Shown one piece after another: positions 36,661 to 48,068 of a stretch of 64,000 nucleotides of DNA. Each line of letters opens with the position of its first letter. The first letter of the stretch is position 1. This DNA comes from Euborellia annulipes. Its lineage: Eukaryota > Arthropoda > Insecta > Dermaptera > Anisolabididae. The notes beneath the pieces were generated by a model that did no database searches, was not told the DNA's origin, and was given only the letters and a program-made list of their open reading frames with translations. The position numbers and the translations under genes were made by a program. The stretch spans positions 124,001 through 188,000 of the forward strand of contig JAKCPI010016541.1 of the NCBI GenBank assembly GCA_023213315.1. The letters run 5' to 3'.

Positions 36661-38129
36661 TCATTATATAAATTATTAATTGATGGTTGAATGGGTCCAT
36701 GAGATTGGAGACGGTAGGAATGATAGCAGCCTTTAATTAGAAGATTTAATTCCTCCTGATTCCAATAAATATAAATAATTTTAATTTGATTACTTATTTT
36801 CTTTATTTTTAACAAAACCTATTTTAATTTTGATAATAATTACTAAGAGGCTTTTTTGAAAGTGATCAAAGAATCGAGGAGCAATACTTTATAGAAAGAA
36901 TGACATGGGCATAGCCAGACATTCTGTTAGGGGGGAGGGTGGTCAACCACTAGTTAGGATAAGATGGGGGGGGGGGGGGTATGCAATTAATATATACATA
37001 GATTATTGATTTTTTAATAGTCAAAAAATTTTCAGGACAAGAATTGGTAATCAAATTTTTTTACTGAATTATTTGAACAGCAACAAAACTTGAAATACTA
37101 TTTGTACATCTACGGAAACTATTTATATGTTAATTTTTTCTTAAATAGTTTTCAAGATTTATTCATATATTAAGTTTCAATAGAAGGAGATGACATATCA
37201 TTTTGTTTAATCTTTTTGCTGGTAGATTAAGTGTCCAAAAGGCGAAAATTCTAGCAAAAACTCTCAACCTCTAATTATCTAGATCTCATAATAAAGTTAT
37301 CTCGAATTGAATTTGACAAGTTTAAAATTTTTCTATACAACACGTATATAAAATTTATTCAACTATCCTCAAATAAGATTTTTTGTTTTTGTTTCAGATC
37401 CTGTTCGAATTTTAATTAGATATAGGCAGAACATTTACCGTTGTTCTGAATACATTTTTTTTTTAATTACTTTTTTTGGAAGTTAAGTGTTTAGAAAAAT
37501 TTAAATTAAATTTCCTTCTAAATATAGTTATTTATAATATAGCTAATGATAATAATAACAATGAAAATTAACTTCTAAATCTGTGATGCCTGGGAAAATA
37601 ATATTTTAAAAATTATTGAGAAAATTGTTTAAACCTATCTTATCACAGTTTATCATAAATAGCATCCTTATACCTTTTTATAAAGTTTTGAGAGTCAAAT
37701 GAAATGTCGAAATTTTGATATATATATATATATTAGTATAAATATACATATTTTAAATGTAAGAAGAGTTAAAAAGTAATATTATAATGCATGTATAAAA
37801 GATGCTATCTATCTAGTATATAGACTAGTCCTCAGATCCCAAAATAAAGTAAAAATTTTCAATCTTTCTTCTAACTATAGAATAAGGTTTATAAGAAGAA
37901 TAAATATTATATTTTTTTTTTGTAATTAAGATAACTATTAATTCTATTACAAGGAATCTTCTTTTATTTTTAAAATTTATTAAATAATTAGAAAATAAAT
38001 AAAAATATAGGTACGTATAATAATAAAGAAAAAAATCTAACAAAAGTAGGCGAGTTAAAAAATTTACAAATTAAAATTTTTGTTTTTTAGATAAAGGACG
38101 ATTCATTTGGCAAGATTAATTTTAAAATT
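36661..38129. other. Intergenic, RABEP1 downstream flank
   Basis: This is AT-rich with no gene. Minus-strand AATAAA signals at 37976-37981 and 37963-37968, about 150 nt after the RABEP1 stop codon, are the likely polyadenylation signals of that gene. A G-run lies near 36965-36978. Confidence 0.5.
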
Positions 38130-41100
38130 TTAATCTGGAGTATGAGGAGGCTCGGTGGAGAAATAAGGAGCCGTGTGTGGTACTAAAAGTGTATGGCATA
38201 CGTCACAGACATGAGATACCCGCTGATTAGGTCCGCTTGTCACGGTATTTTTTAAACAATTTATACAAAAAATTCTGCCACAATGAAGACAATGTTGCTA
38301 AAAAAGAGAGAGAAAAATTAGATTGAGGTTCCCTGAATCCAAAGAAATCTGGTGTGACAAGCACAGAACACAACTTTTGATTACTGAAGGTAAGAGAAAG
38401 TTGTGTGCTGTCCGTCCAGCCTCACCAGATTTTTGAATTTAACTGTTATTTATTTGTATTTAGATATTCGAGAACTCCGCGCCTCGCTTCGCCTTCTAGG
38501 GTGGTGTCCAATCCTCTATAACAAGGGTTCCTGAACTGTGGTCCGCGGACCCCAAGAGGTCCGAGTAGTGGTTGCTGAGGGTCCGCGAAACAATTCTAGT
38601 TAAAAAATTATTTGTACAGTAGAGTCTTGCTAATCCGACCTAAACGGGCCCTATGCCGGTTTACCCGAAGCATTTAATATAATGCAGTTTCGCCACTTTT
38701 TGTAAAGTTTTTCCATTATCCACTTTTCTTATTCCCTCTGGAATGGCATAATAAAAGAAATAATTTTGGCTGCATATATCTTGAATTTTTTTTGGGCTCC
38801 GCCTTATAATTAGTTTTTATTTATTTCGAAAAAATTTAAGAAGTGGCTTTTCAACACGGCGGAGTTTCGAAGTCCGGATTAGCAAGGCTTTACTGTATTT
38901 TATATTTTATATATAATATACAGTGGAATTTCATAAAATGAAAGCTAATTAATTGAATTTATAAATAAACACCTTATAACCCATATTTTTTTAATAACTA
39001 TTAAACAATGGATAAGTAAATTTTTGTTATAAACATTTACAATCATCCCAGTCTATTGATATAAAAAATATTTTATTATATGAAGGATATATATATCCAT
39101 CATTATATAGCATTGAAGTGCTTAGCAGTCTATTTTTACTCCTAGTTTATTATTGAACCAAAAATTCAAATATCCATATATAATTCGAAGAGAAGTTGCT
39201 GTTGATGTTATGGAATGGAAAAGAATAAGTAGGCCTACAGGTGCAGCAAATGAAGAGAGCCTTTGGATGCCAAATGCCGAAAAGGATCCTTTTCGGCATT
39301 TTAGAGTTAAAAAAATTATGTTTTTTTTTTATAATTTACCTTGCGACGTTTGGTATTGAAAGGTTGTTTGCAATGAGTGCAGTCCTCAATATCCTCGTCG
39401 TGTTGCCATCTTAATTCTTTATCTACTTCGCGAATCCTATGCAATTCCACTTGGAGAGATTGGGTAAGACGAACGAAATCTTTTTGTACTACTTCACTAT
39501 TTTCAAGTTCTTGTTGTAATGATCCAAGTCTACTTCGAAGTTCATTGATTTCTTTCTCTAAGTCTTTCTATTAGAAGAAAAGAGCGAAAAAGATTATTGC
39601 TATAATTCAATTATATACGAGGGCTCTCCGGAAAGTACCGTTTTGAAAAAAAAAAAAAAAAAAAAAAAAATAGGAGAATTTTTAATTATAGACCACATTT
39701 TGTATTAAATATTTATTAAAAATATAATAAATACTGTATAAACTTTGTACAGTATTTATATATTTTTAATAAATATTTAATACAAAAATGTGGTCTATAA
39801 TTAAAAATTCTAATAATAATATTTCAAACCACAAAAGCTTTAATAAACAAAATAATTCGTTAAATTGACTTTGCAGCTTCTTCGCCGTAGACGGATGGTT
39901 GGTCAAAAAAATTATAAAAACATTGTTTCTATTTTAAATTTAGTTATTATTGGTCAACTGCCTTGTACAAGTATCAGTTTCGATGCATTCATCATCCTCA
40001 GGACCTATAATTTAATATTACATTCAAATTTTTAATATTACACAATGTTTTTATAATTTTTTTGACCAACCATCCGTCTACGGCGAGGAAGCTGCAAAGT
40101 CAATTTAATTGATATAAATCTCGCCTGAATCAGCACATGAAAATAATTGGTGATAAAAAAATAGTAAAAAAATGTTTTTGAAGCCAATTTTATTTTTACA
40201 TGAAAATAGATCTCTTAAAGTATTTTTCAACATAGTTTCCGCCCATGTTCAAACACTTATCTTACATAGCGGGAGAGCTTTTTTTGTAAACCATCTGCAA
40301 AGAAACGCCCGCCAGTATAGCCATAGCCACGATACCACAGCATTTTTCGTTTCATCGTCAAATCTAAAGGGCTTGCCTCCTAGCTCACGCTTCAGGAGGA
40401 AGTGGTAGTCGCTTCAGAAACAAGAGGTAGTCGGATGGCGCCAAATTCGGGCTGTGATCGGTGATTGAATTGCTTCCAATGAAACTGTCGAATAAGCGAT
40501 TGAGTGGCACCAGCAATATGGGGCAGAGCATTGTCATGGAGTAACACAATTCCTTCAGCCTCGACTTCGCGCCGTCCGACCTACCACTTGTTCCTGAAGC
40601 GACTACCACTTCCTCCTGAAGCGTGAGCTAAGTGGCAAGCCCTTTGGATCTGACGATAAGACGAAAAATGCTGTGGAATCGTGGCTATGGCTATATTGGC
40701 GGGCGTTTCTTTGTAGATGGTTTACAAAAACTGCTCTCCCGCTAAGATAGAGCGTTTGAACATGGGCGGAAACTATGTTGAAAAATAGTTTAAGAGATGT
40801 AATTAAATTTTTGGGTTTTTTTGACCACCCCCTCCCTCCTTGCTTAGGCAAATATAAAATTTTATACTGTTCGACTTTCTTTTTTAGGGAGAGACGGTGG
40901 TAATTTTTTGATTAAAATAAGCAACTAATTAACTTCCGCCCTCCACCCTAGACTCTTTAATACGAATTATTTGAATGGCCCCTTATTCGGTAAAATAAAA
41001 TAATCACCGTTATAGCTAATTGAGCTTTTAGCAATTCTTGAGCGTTTTCTTTTCCCTCCATTAGCTCTTCGATTCGTTTCATAATTTCTGGAGGAATGCA

Positions 41101-44100
41101 TTGTCCTTTTATATATTTTAATAAATCTTTTCTGAAAAAAATTCGTTTATTAATTTGCAAAGTAGTAGGAAAATGTGCTTATTTTAGAAAAAAGTTTTAT
41201 AGTACAAGAGGTATTTCATTTAGGGCGTATACCGATTGAGCAAAATTATTTGCCATTGAGTGTTTTGCTTAATCAGTGTGCGTTGTCATTGAGCAAAATG
41301 TTTTGTCATTGAGCATTTTTGCGCACAAATTCCAAGTTTAATTATCGACACTCCGTGTATATATATACCAGGTATATATATATATATATATATAGATTTA
41401 AAAAATTTAGGGCGCCCCCCCCCCCCTTCATTTATAAAATTTTGGAGTGTATTGCTCAATGGCAAAACATTTTGCTCAATGACAAAACATTTTGCTTAAT
41501 ATGTGTGCGTTGGAATTAAGCAAAATGTTTTGCTCTTGGACAAAAAGTTTTGTCTAAGAGCATTTTTGCTTAATCGGTGGGCGTTAGAGATCATTTTATG
41601 TTTTAGTCTTATTCATTAAGTTTTTTTTTTAAAGCTAATAAGGACATAAATTGCTTCTTTATTAAAACCACAAATGAGCTCTTATGTATTAAGACTTATT
41701 ATTAAAAATAATTTACTTGAGAGACGTAACATTTGACGAAAGCATTAAATTTTGTTCATGTTCAGTTTTAATTTCTCCTCTAAGTAATTCTAATTCAAAA
41801 CGTTGTGTTTCCAATTGTTGTTCAATTGTTTCTTTTGCAACTTTGGCAGCTATCAATTCTTCTCTGAATGTTAGAACAAGTTCTTGCAAATCCTATAACA
41901 AAGTACCAACAAGAATATATTATCGTATTTAATATCTTAGTAAAAAAAGATAAGTGTACCTCAACATTATTTGGCAAATCAATTATTTCATTTTGAAGTT
42001 GTTCTGAATGGAGACTATGTTTTCCCACCAGAACATCATTTTCTTTCTGTAAACTAGTTAAAAAGAGAGTAAAATAAGAATTATGATAGTAAAGTATAAA
42101 ATTAAAATCTCAACATAGAGTTATATTAGGTCCAATTAAAGCGAGAATGAGGAGACATTGGTAATGTTTGAAAATTTCCACGGAGGTGACACTCCACTTG
42201 CCTTTAGTTTATTGGCATATAGTTAATTTAGTATGGAGAGAATTTAAAAAATATATTTTTTTTAACTTACAGAGTTAATTTTTTGTGTACTTCTTCCCGT
42301 TCATGTGTTAATTTTTTCATTTGCTCTTGAACTTCGGTATATGTTTGCGTATAAGTTTTTCGCAAATTTGCTAATATTCCTTCTGCCGATTCCAATTTTT
42401 TTTTAAGCTCTGTAATCTACAAAATAAAAATATTTTTATCGTTTAGGAAAAGAAAGATGGTATAAAATATGAATTTTGATTGCTATAGCCTAGTTGTAGA
42501 AATTAACACTTTGAGGAGTATTAATTATTTGGAAATTATTAATTTACCTGAAGTTTATGTTCCTCTTTCTTTTCATTCCATTTAACCTCCATATCTTTTC
42601 TAAAAGTACTCTCTTTAGAAAGATCTTCCTTATATCGTTCTGTGGTTCTTTCAAGTGCGGAAATTTTTAGCTCTAGATCTCGTTCCTTCTGTTGTGAACG
42701 AACTAATTGATCTTCATAATTTTGACACATATCGCAAACAATTCCTTGATGCCTTTGTGAAACATTTGGAGTATGAGAAGAATCTGTTGAAATTAAAAAT
42801 AAGTAAGCAAATAAAATTTTTTTACCATTTTCAATATATTAGCATTGGATCAAAGAACTGTGCAATGGCATCGACATTTAAACAAAGTATAAGAAAAAAA
42901 ATTGAAATCTTTAATAAGCAGGCAGCCATGAAATAAGCCTCTACGAAATGAAACTCAAGAATAGTGGAGACAGTTTCGGCATTAATTAAATAACACCATC
43001 CTCAGTCCATTTCTTGAGTTTCATTTAGTATCGGCTTATTTCCTGGCTGCCCGTCCCATTACTTATTGTTGAAATACAACAGCCACTTCACAAATTCAAA
43101 TTGCAATTGAAACCTTTCATATAGTTAAGTAAGAACGACTGCTCTAAGTATGTATGGCTAAAAAAAGATAACATAAATGAAATTTTTGATTTTGAATAAT
43201 AATCTATCAAGGTTAATTAAACAATTGTGGCTAGTAAACAATTGTGGCTTAGTAAATATTAAATTTGGAGAGTGAGGATGTTGCTATTATTCTGGTGTTC
43301 TTAGTTAAATCTTACTATCTTAATATATTCTATCAGAATTCAAATTTTATATATGAAATCAACAATGACGTTTGAATCTCTTTCTTGCATCTATTAACAA
43401 TTTAAAAAAGAAAATTTGAAACTTTCGCATTAAATATAAATTAGTTAATATACGTATGTACATAAAGTTTGAAAATCACTGGTCAATTTCAAATTTTTTA
43501 AGCATATATATATATTCAGATTAGGTAAAATAAAAAAGAAAAATATGACAGACTTGGTGAATTTGCAGAAAATGAAGAAGATGCTTCTAGTGATGATGAA
43601 TGAACTAATTCACTTGCTGACATATCTACAAGATTTACGGATTTATTGGGAGATGATACCTAAAAAAAAAAATTAAAATTAATAAATGTATAAAAAAAAT
43701 GAATTAGTCAATTTAAAAATAAAAATATACTATACATTTGAGGAATGTCGTAATGATTCTTCGTTTAACAAATTATTATCCTTTACCGCTTCCATATTAT
43801 CTGTACCCTGAATTATAAAAAATTATTAAATGATTATCATTAATAAAAATTTAATAATTAACAAATACTTCTTCATATTTTCGTAATTGTTGATCCATAA
43901 CACGTATTTTCCCTTTTAGTACTTCAATTTCCTCTTCTAATGGAAGAACGACAGAGCGCAAGACCTCAGCATCCTCTTGAGCCTGTTGTTTTCAAAACAT
44001 TACAATAATATTAATATTTGCCAAACAAAATTATTTATTAATGAATAAGGTGATAGTTTTAAAGTGAAAATAATTTAGTGAAGTGTGAAGCAGATTTACG

Positions 44101-46024
44101 TACATATTTGTTTACCTTCTTCATGCTATCTTCTAAGTTGTCTTGAGCGTTCGAGGATTCAGCACCTAATTGCGAAGCGACTTTTCTAGCTAATGATTTG
44201 GTAACGGCTGATAGGACAACTCCTGGAGCAAGAGTATCTCCTAAACCCGATGTTAATCCTTGATCTCCTTTTGATCTTAATTCTTGAATTTCTGCTTCTA
44301 ATCTAGTATTTACCAATCGAAGTTGTTTTAATTCGTTTTCATATCTTGTTCTAGAACTGCTTGATTCTTCTATTGTTTCTAAACAGATTAAAAATAAAAT
44401 ATTTTAGTAATAAAATAAATTTAAAGATTGAGAAAAATTTCTTAGGAAATTTTCTTAGAAGAGAATTTTCCCATCTCAGACGCAGCCAGAGGATTATTTT
44501 TACTTTCTATTACTTATAAATGTTGTGTAGGGCTTTGCACTAGGAAGATAAGAACTAATAAAAAGGGCCTCTAGATACATAAGAAATAGAGGACACTTAC
44601 AGTAGGCTATATCTTTATAACATTTTAAATCTATGGTTAAAACTTGTTAGTGAAATTCTGTTTTATAATTTGGTATGGCCATACTGCGGTTTTTGTGAAT
44701 TTAAAGGGAGGGTAAAAAAACATTGCTACATGTACCTTGTACAAGTTGTTGAAGTGATGATATTTGTTCCTGACATTTTCTTTTTTCTTCTTCAACGTCA
44801 CTTTCAAGTTGAAAGCCGGCTACTAATAATTGACTCTTGGCTTCATTAAGTTCTGTATTAAGTTGTTTAATGTTTTCTTTTAAGCGATTTTGTTCTTCTA
44901 TTTCCCGTTTTAATTCCTCTAAAATAAATAAAAAATAAATATTTTTAAGAATAAGTATTTCTTAAACTTTTTTTTATTTGTTAGATTAATATATTTGTTT
45001 TTAAAATCAAAATTTGCCCTTTGGCTTGGCGTAGTTGGTAGCGCGCCTATCTAAACCAAGGGTCGAGGGTTCGGATCCCAGGCTGTCCGATTATTTTATT
45101 TAAGCCATTTGGATACCAAATGGATTAAATAAGAATTCCTGGACCATATAGGCCTATTCATAATAAAGGGTATAAAGTATTTTATGGTCTAAGTTGCCAA
45201 AAAGACTCTGTGTATCTGTGTGTGAATGTGAGTGTGAATGGGAAAAAAGTGTGTGTTAAAAAAAAAATCAAAATTTAGAATATGTTTGTTTGTTGTAATT
45301 CACCAAGGGGTGGGGTGACTCAAGCTGAATCCAAACATATAAGATTACTTTTTACATGCTATGTTATGGGTACCGGTATTCCTAAGTTGATATCGTGAAA
45401 CACTTTTAAATCATATGTTATAGTTTCTATTAAACACTTAAATTTTTATAATATACTCTAAGGGTGCAGCCAAAAATCAAAAGCCTTTGGATACTCACAG
45501 AATACCGAGACGTTTCGGGTCAAATTTATTGTCTCATCATCATCATTCGTTGAATCTTAAATAACCCAGAGTTAGTTAAAGTTAGGACTGATGATAGGAC
45601 AATAAATAGATAATTAATACAGGTATAATGTAACAAATTAAAGAGTCGGGACATTTTAGTCTCTACACCAGGTAAATTTTTCAAGTTAAATCAAACTGAT
45701 GAAGTATGATTTTTACAATACTATTTTGAATATAGCAGGCAGTAAATATAACAGGATAGAAAATTAATTACTAATTTAAAATAGATTGTATTGTACCTTC
45801 TTTTTGTAGAAAAAGGTCTTTCATTTTTGCTCTTTGGTGTCCAAATTCCTCCTTGACTTGTTTTTTTTCTGCTTCAAGTAATTCTATTTTCTTTATCAAA
45901 TCTTGATTATTGTCATCTAATAAAATAAAAGCAAAATTAATTAATTAAATATAAATGTAATCAAAATATGACAGATACCTTGTTCTATTTTAGCTTTTTC
46001 TTCGTTTTCTTGATTATTTTCCAT
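38130..46024 (-). CDS. RABEP1: Rabaptin-5 with C-terminal FYVE-like finger
   Basis: Fourteen exons close in frame to 691 residues: 45979-46024, 45797-45916, 44736-44918, 44116-44378, 43869-43982, 43736-43807, 43554-43659, 42548-42783, 42271-42416, 41960-42053, 41717-41892, 41008-41131, 39340-39567 and 38130-38297. Most of the protein is heptad-rich coiled coil. Rabaptin landmarks include FGHQRAKMKDL near the N-terminus, AQEDAEVLRSVVLPLEEEI, LQKENDVLVGKHSL and VVQKDFVRLTQSLQVEL, corresponding to the Rab5-binding C-terminal part of vertebrate Rabaptin-5. Vertebrate proteins end soon after; here eight cysteines follow in four CxxC pairs (623/626, 639/642, 647/650, 667/670), with RRKQHCLHCGRIFC where FYVE fingers have R(R/K)HHCR. 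Rabaptin is a Rab5 effector that works with Rabex-5 in early endosome fusion. Start MENNQENE is the only ATG feeding the chain. The donor of exon 7 (GTCTGT) is weak, but its phase fits the next exon. Confidence 0.93.
38345..38433. repeat. Palindromic module P in RABEP1 intron 13
   Basis: This is the best-preserved copy of the module: AAATCTGGTGTGACAAGCAC at the left and the complement ending CTCACCAGATTT at the right, with GAAGGTAAGAGAAAG near the centre. Directly to its left, GGTTCCCTGAATCCAAA is a fragment of repeat A. Confidence 0.7.
38523..38592. mobile_element. hAT-like MITE fragment
   Basis: CAAGGGTTCCTGAACTGTGG followed by TCCGCGGACCCC is the start typical of hAT (Charlie-like) non-autonomous elements. 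No right terminus was found before the next element at 38617. Confidence 0.5.
38617..38895. mobile_element. pogo-like MITE in RABEP1 intron 13
   Basis: The 279-bp element has ends CAGTAGAGTCTTGCTAATCC and its near complement GGATTAGCAAGGCTTTACTG, with TA on both sides (38615-38616, 38896-38897). It is related in type, but not in interior sequence, to the element at 22567-23031. Confidence 0.82.
39676..40108. repeat. Two adjacent inverted repeats in RABEP1 intron 12
   Basis: First pair: 39676-39738 and 39748-39810, nearly perfect, AT-rich (GACCACATTTTGTATT and complement). Second pair: 39860-39926 and 40042-40108 (TTCGCCGTAGACGGATGG and its near complement), with a loop holding a minus-strand CCTGAGGATGATG...CGAAACTGAT motif at 39968-40003. 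The A-tract at 39640-39670 follows AGGGCTCTCCGGAAAGTA, which resembles a mariner terminus. Confidence 0.7.
40190..40810 (-). pseudogene. Mariner transposase remnant with inverted duplicate end
   Basis: On the minus strand from about 40572 down, the sequence translates with frameshifts as LLHDNALPHIAGAT, which is the second catalytic Asp region of a mariner DD34D transposase, then FDDETKNAV-type sequence and, at the distal end, a worn NMGGNYVEK C-terminus. The C-terminal part is present twice, head to head: 40199-40427 on the minus strand and 40586-40800 on the plus strand. Stops and shifts break every frame, so it is inactive. It lies in RABEP1 intron 12. Confidence 0.75.
41223..41590. repeat. 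Degenerate TTGAGCAAAA/TTTTGCTCAA repeat cluster
   Basis: Short words (TTGAGCAAAATGTTTTGTCA and its complement) recur at least eight times in both orientations. The cluster is opened by an insertion that carries a TTCCAAGTTTAATTATCGACAC terminus (compare 48698-49235), an (AT)n run and a C-tract. A second cluster is at 49240-49410. The outer ends, ACCGATTGAGCAAAA and TTTTGCTTAATCGGTG, could be inverted termini. It lies in RABEP1 intron 11. Confidence 0.55.
42922..43051. mobile_element. Inverted-repeat element with hammerhead-like loop
   Basis: Arms of about 40 bp (GGCAGCCATGAAATAAGCC and complement) surround a loop. On the minus strand (43009-42965) the loop reads TGGA-CTGAGGA...GCC-GAAA-CTGTC-TCCA: the two conserved hammerhead boxes, a GTC cleavage-type triplet and a 4-bp closing stem. 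It lies in RABEP1 intron 7. Confidence 0.6.
45016..45263 (+). mobile_element. Complete tRNA-derived SINE with target duplication
   Basis: The head contains GGCTTGGCGTAGTTGGTAGC (A-box) and GAGGGTTCGGATCCCAGG (B-box). It is followed by the CCATTTGGATACCAAATGG hairpin, GGTCTAAGTTGCCAAAAAGAC and a GTGTGAATGTGAGTGTGAAT-type tail. The 13-bp repeat AAAATCAAAATTT flanks it at 45003-45015 and 45264-45276. It is inside RABEP1 intron 2. Confidence 0.85.
45500..45560 (-). repeat. Retroelement-end motif in RABEP1 intron 2
   Basis: On the minus strand GATGATGATGAGACAATAAA is followed by TTTGACCCGAAACGTCTCGG, a combination typical of Penelope-like element ends. The CTGA part of a hammerhead core is not intact. 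Confidence 0.35.
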
Positions 46025-46681
46025 TATTTATGCTGATTTTCGGATATTACGCTTTAAATTATATATAATTATTTAATGACATGAAATATAGATAAAACAT
46101 GAGAAAACTTACAGTTTAATTTAATGACATTTGACGATGAATTGAAATTTTGAAGGTTAAATTGATCAATATAAGGAGCATTTAACACAATAATTTAAAG
46201 AGATGTAATTTAATTATTTTTGTTATCATAACAGATTGAATTTTAATAAGAGAATTAATATTAAAATCGAATGTATGGAAAGACTTATATTTATTATAAT
46301 AAATTAGATTCAGATTAGATAGAATAAAAAGACAGGTTGCTTTTTAAAGAGAATTCAAAGAATTTTCAAAAGAAGAGCTGCCATTATAGAAAAACGACAA
46401 AAAAAGAAATATGCCTGTTTAATTATTACCATCTTTAAGTTCTTCTTCTTCACTTATTTATACTAATAATTTTTAAGATTCTATATTAAATTTTTAAATA
46501 TGAAACTTTCAAAAAGGAATTGGATATCATGATTTCATGAATGCTGGGCGCCAATTTTTGTATTTCATGATTCCATTTAACTTTTAATTGACTAACAAAT
46601 TATTTGAGATCAGATTGAAATATACTCTTAAAATCAGTTTCTTCTATTGTTAATTTTTTTTTTCCTTATACAGATAGCCCC
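46025..46681. other. RABEP1 upstream flank
   Basis: AT-rich sequence with no recognised promoter element and no reading frame. Confidence 0.45.
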
Positions 46682-46808
46682 TTGGGCCATAGCTCAGTTG
46701 TAGAGTTTCTCCTTTTTTGCTGGGGGTCAGTCGTTCGCATCCCGTTTCATGCGACTAAATATATCATTGGCTACCAATCCAATGAAATAAATAGAGATGG
46801 TTTCTAAA
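46682..46808 (+). mobile_element. tRNA-derived SINE, variant head
   Basis: GGGCCATAGCTCAGTTGTAGAG is a good A-box region and GTCGTTCGCATCCC a diverged B-box. The body hairpin TTGGCTACCAATCCAATGAA is shared with 12377-12540. The 3' end runs into a reverse copy of repeat A. Confidence 0.65.
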
Positions 46809-47730
46809 ATAAGTGAATTTTGAATTTTAATCAAAATCATTAAAGACATTTTTGAGAAAATTGGAAAAAAAAATGAAAAATTACATCATTAAAGTACCAC
46901 TACTCTGGCCGATTTTGTTCAAAAGCTTCGTGTCACTTGCCAGAGGGTGCCTCAGGGCCGGATCTAGGGGGGAGGCAGTGGATGCATGTGCCCCGGGCGG
47001 CAGATATCAGGGGGCGGCAATTAAAGAAATATTTACTATAAAAAAGTGTAAATTGATATGAATTTTGAATAGAAAATTTCAAGGAGGGGGCGGCAAATTA
47101 AATTTTGCTCTCCCCCATTAAAAATCTCGTAGTTCCGGCCCTGGGGTGCTTAACTTAAATATAAAATTTCAATCTCCTAGCTCTTTTCGTTCTTTAGATA
47201 TTTTGTTCATACACACACACGACCATGTCGCGAAAACCATTTTTACTTTCTCTTACCTCTATATATATGTTAATATATATATAGAGAGAAAGTATTCATG
47301 TCAAAAATTCGATGTCGAGATTTTGATGGATCTTCACGTTTTGAGGTCCCCTGAATCAAAAAAAGTGGTTTTCGCGACATGGTCTGTCTGTGTGTGTGTG
47401 TGTCTGTGAACAAAATATCTCAAGAACGAAAAGAGCTAGGAGGTTGAAATTTTATATTTAAGTTAGACACCCCTATGGGACGTGACACGAAGCTTTTGAA
47501 CAAAATCGACCAAAGAGTACTAGTACTTTACTGATGCACTTTTTCAGTTTTTTTCGATTTTCTCTAAATTTACTCCAACGATTTTTTTTTAAATTCAAAA
47601 ATCAATTATTTTTTAGATTCTCAATAAAATTTATATTCTCATTTTGTGATTGAAATCTTCTGAAGACTACTTTACTCTTGTATTCCATAGAAAAGATAGG
47701 AGAAATGGTTGCCATGGTAAATGGTCCCCT
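46809..47730. repeat. Head-to-head copies of interspersed repeat A
   Basis: The reverse copy (about 46815-47235, opened by the MITE at 46953-47143) is followed at once by a forward copy (about 47250-47730) that starts ACTTTCTCTTACCTCTATAT and contains ATTCGATGTCGAGATTTTGA, a (GT)n tract and AGTACTAGTACTTTACTGAT. Together they form an inverted repeat with arms of about 200 bp around the junction. Confidence 0.65.
46953..47143. mobile_element. hAT-type MITE inside repeat A
   Basis: A 191-bp element with ends CAGGGCCGGATCTAGGGG and GTAGTTCCGGCCCTG and a near-exact 8-bp flank (GGGTGCCT at 46945-46952, GGGTGCTT at 47144-47151). The interior is rich in GGGGGCGGCA. Confidence 0.82.
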
Positions 47731-47947
47731 GAATAAAAAAAAACGTAAAAAAGAAATTATTTGAGTTTTCAAAAAAAAATTTCAAAAACATGTAACATGA
47801 TAACTTGGACAGATTTTCCAAAAACAGGGTATCATCTGAATCAGTAAATTATTATCTTTCAAATTAAACAAAAAGGAACAAAATATTTTGAACCGTTTCA
47901 GAGATATTTACATTTTCAAAATTTACCAAAATTTTCACGTGAAAAAT

Positions 47948-48068
47948 GGAACCTTGCCAAACAAAAGTCGCGGGTTCTGACCCCAGCCGATGATTTTATT
48001 TAAGCCATTTGGATACCAAATGTATGAGTGTGAGTGTGAATGAGAAAAAGTGTGAATGTTTAAAAAAA
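47948..48068 (+). mobile_element. SINE 3' fragment next to the transposase
   Basis: TCGCGGGTTCTGACCCCAG, CCATTTGGATACCAAATG and a GTGTGAGTGTGAATGAG tail match the SINE at 45016-45263 with the middle missing. It ends directly at the 5' break of the transposase remnant. Confidence 0.65.

Noticed and set aside
40957..41160. Independent 67-codon gene on the minus strand
   Set aside because: It is exon 12 of RABEP1 (41008-41131) read through its splice sites.
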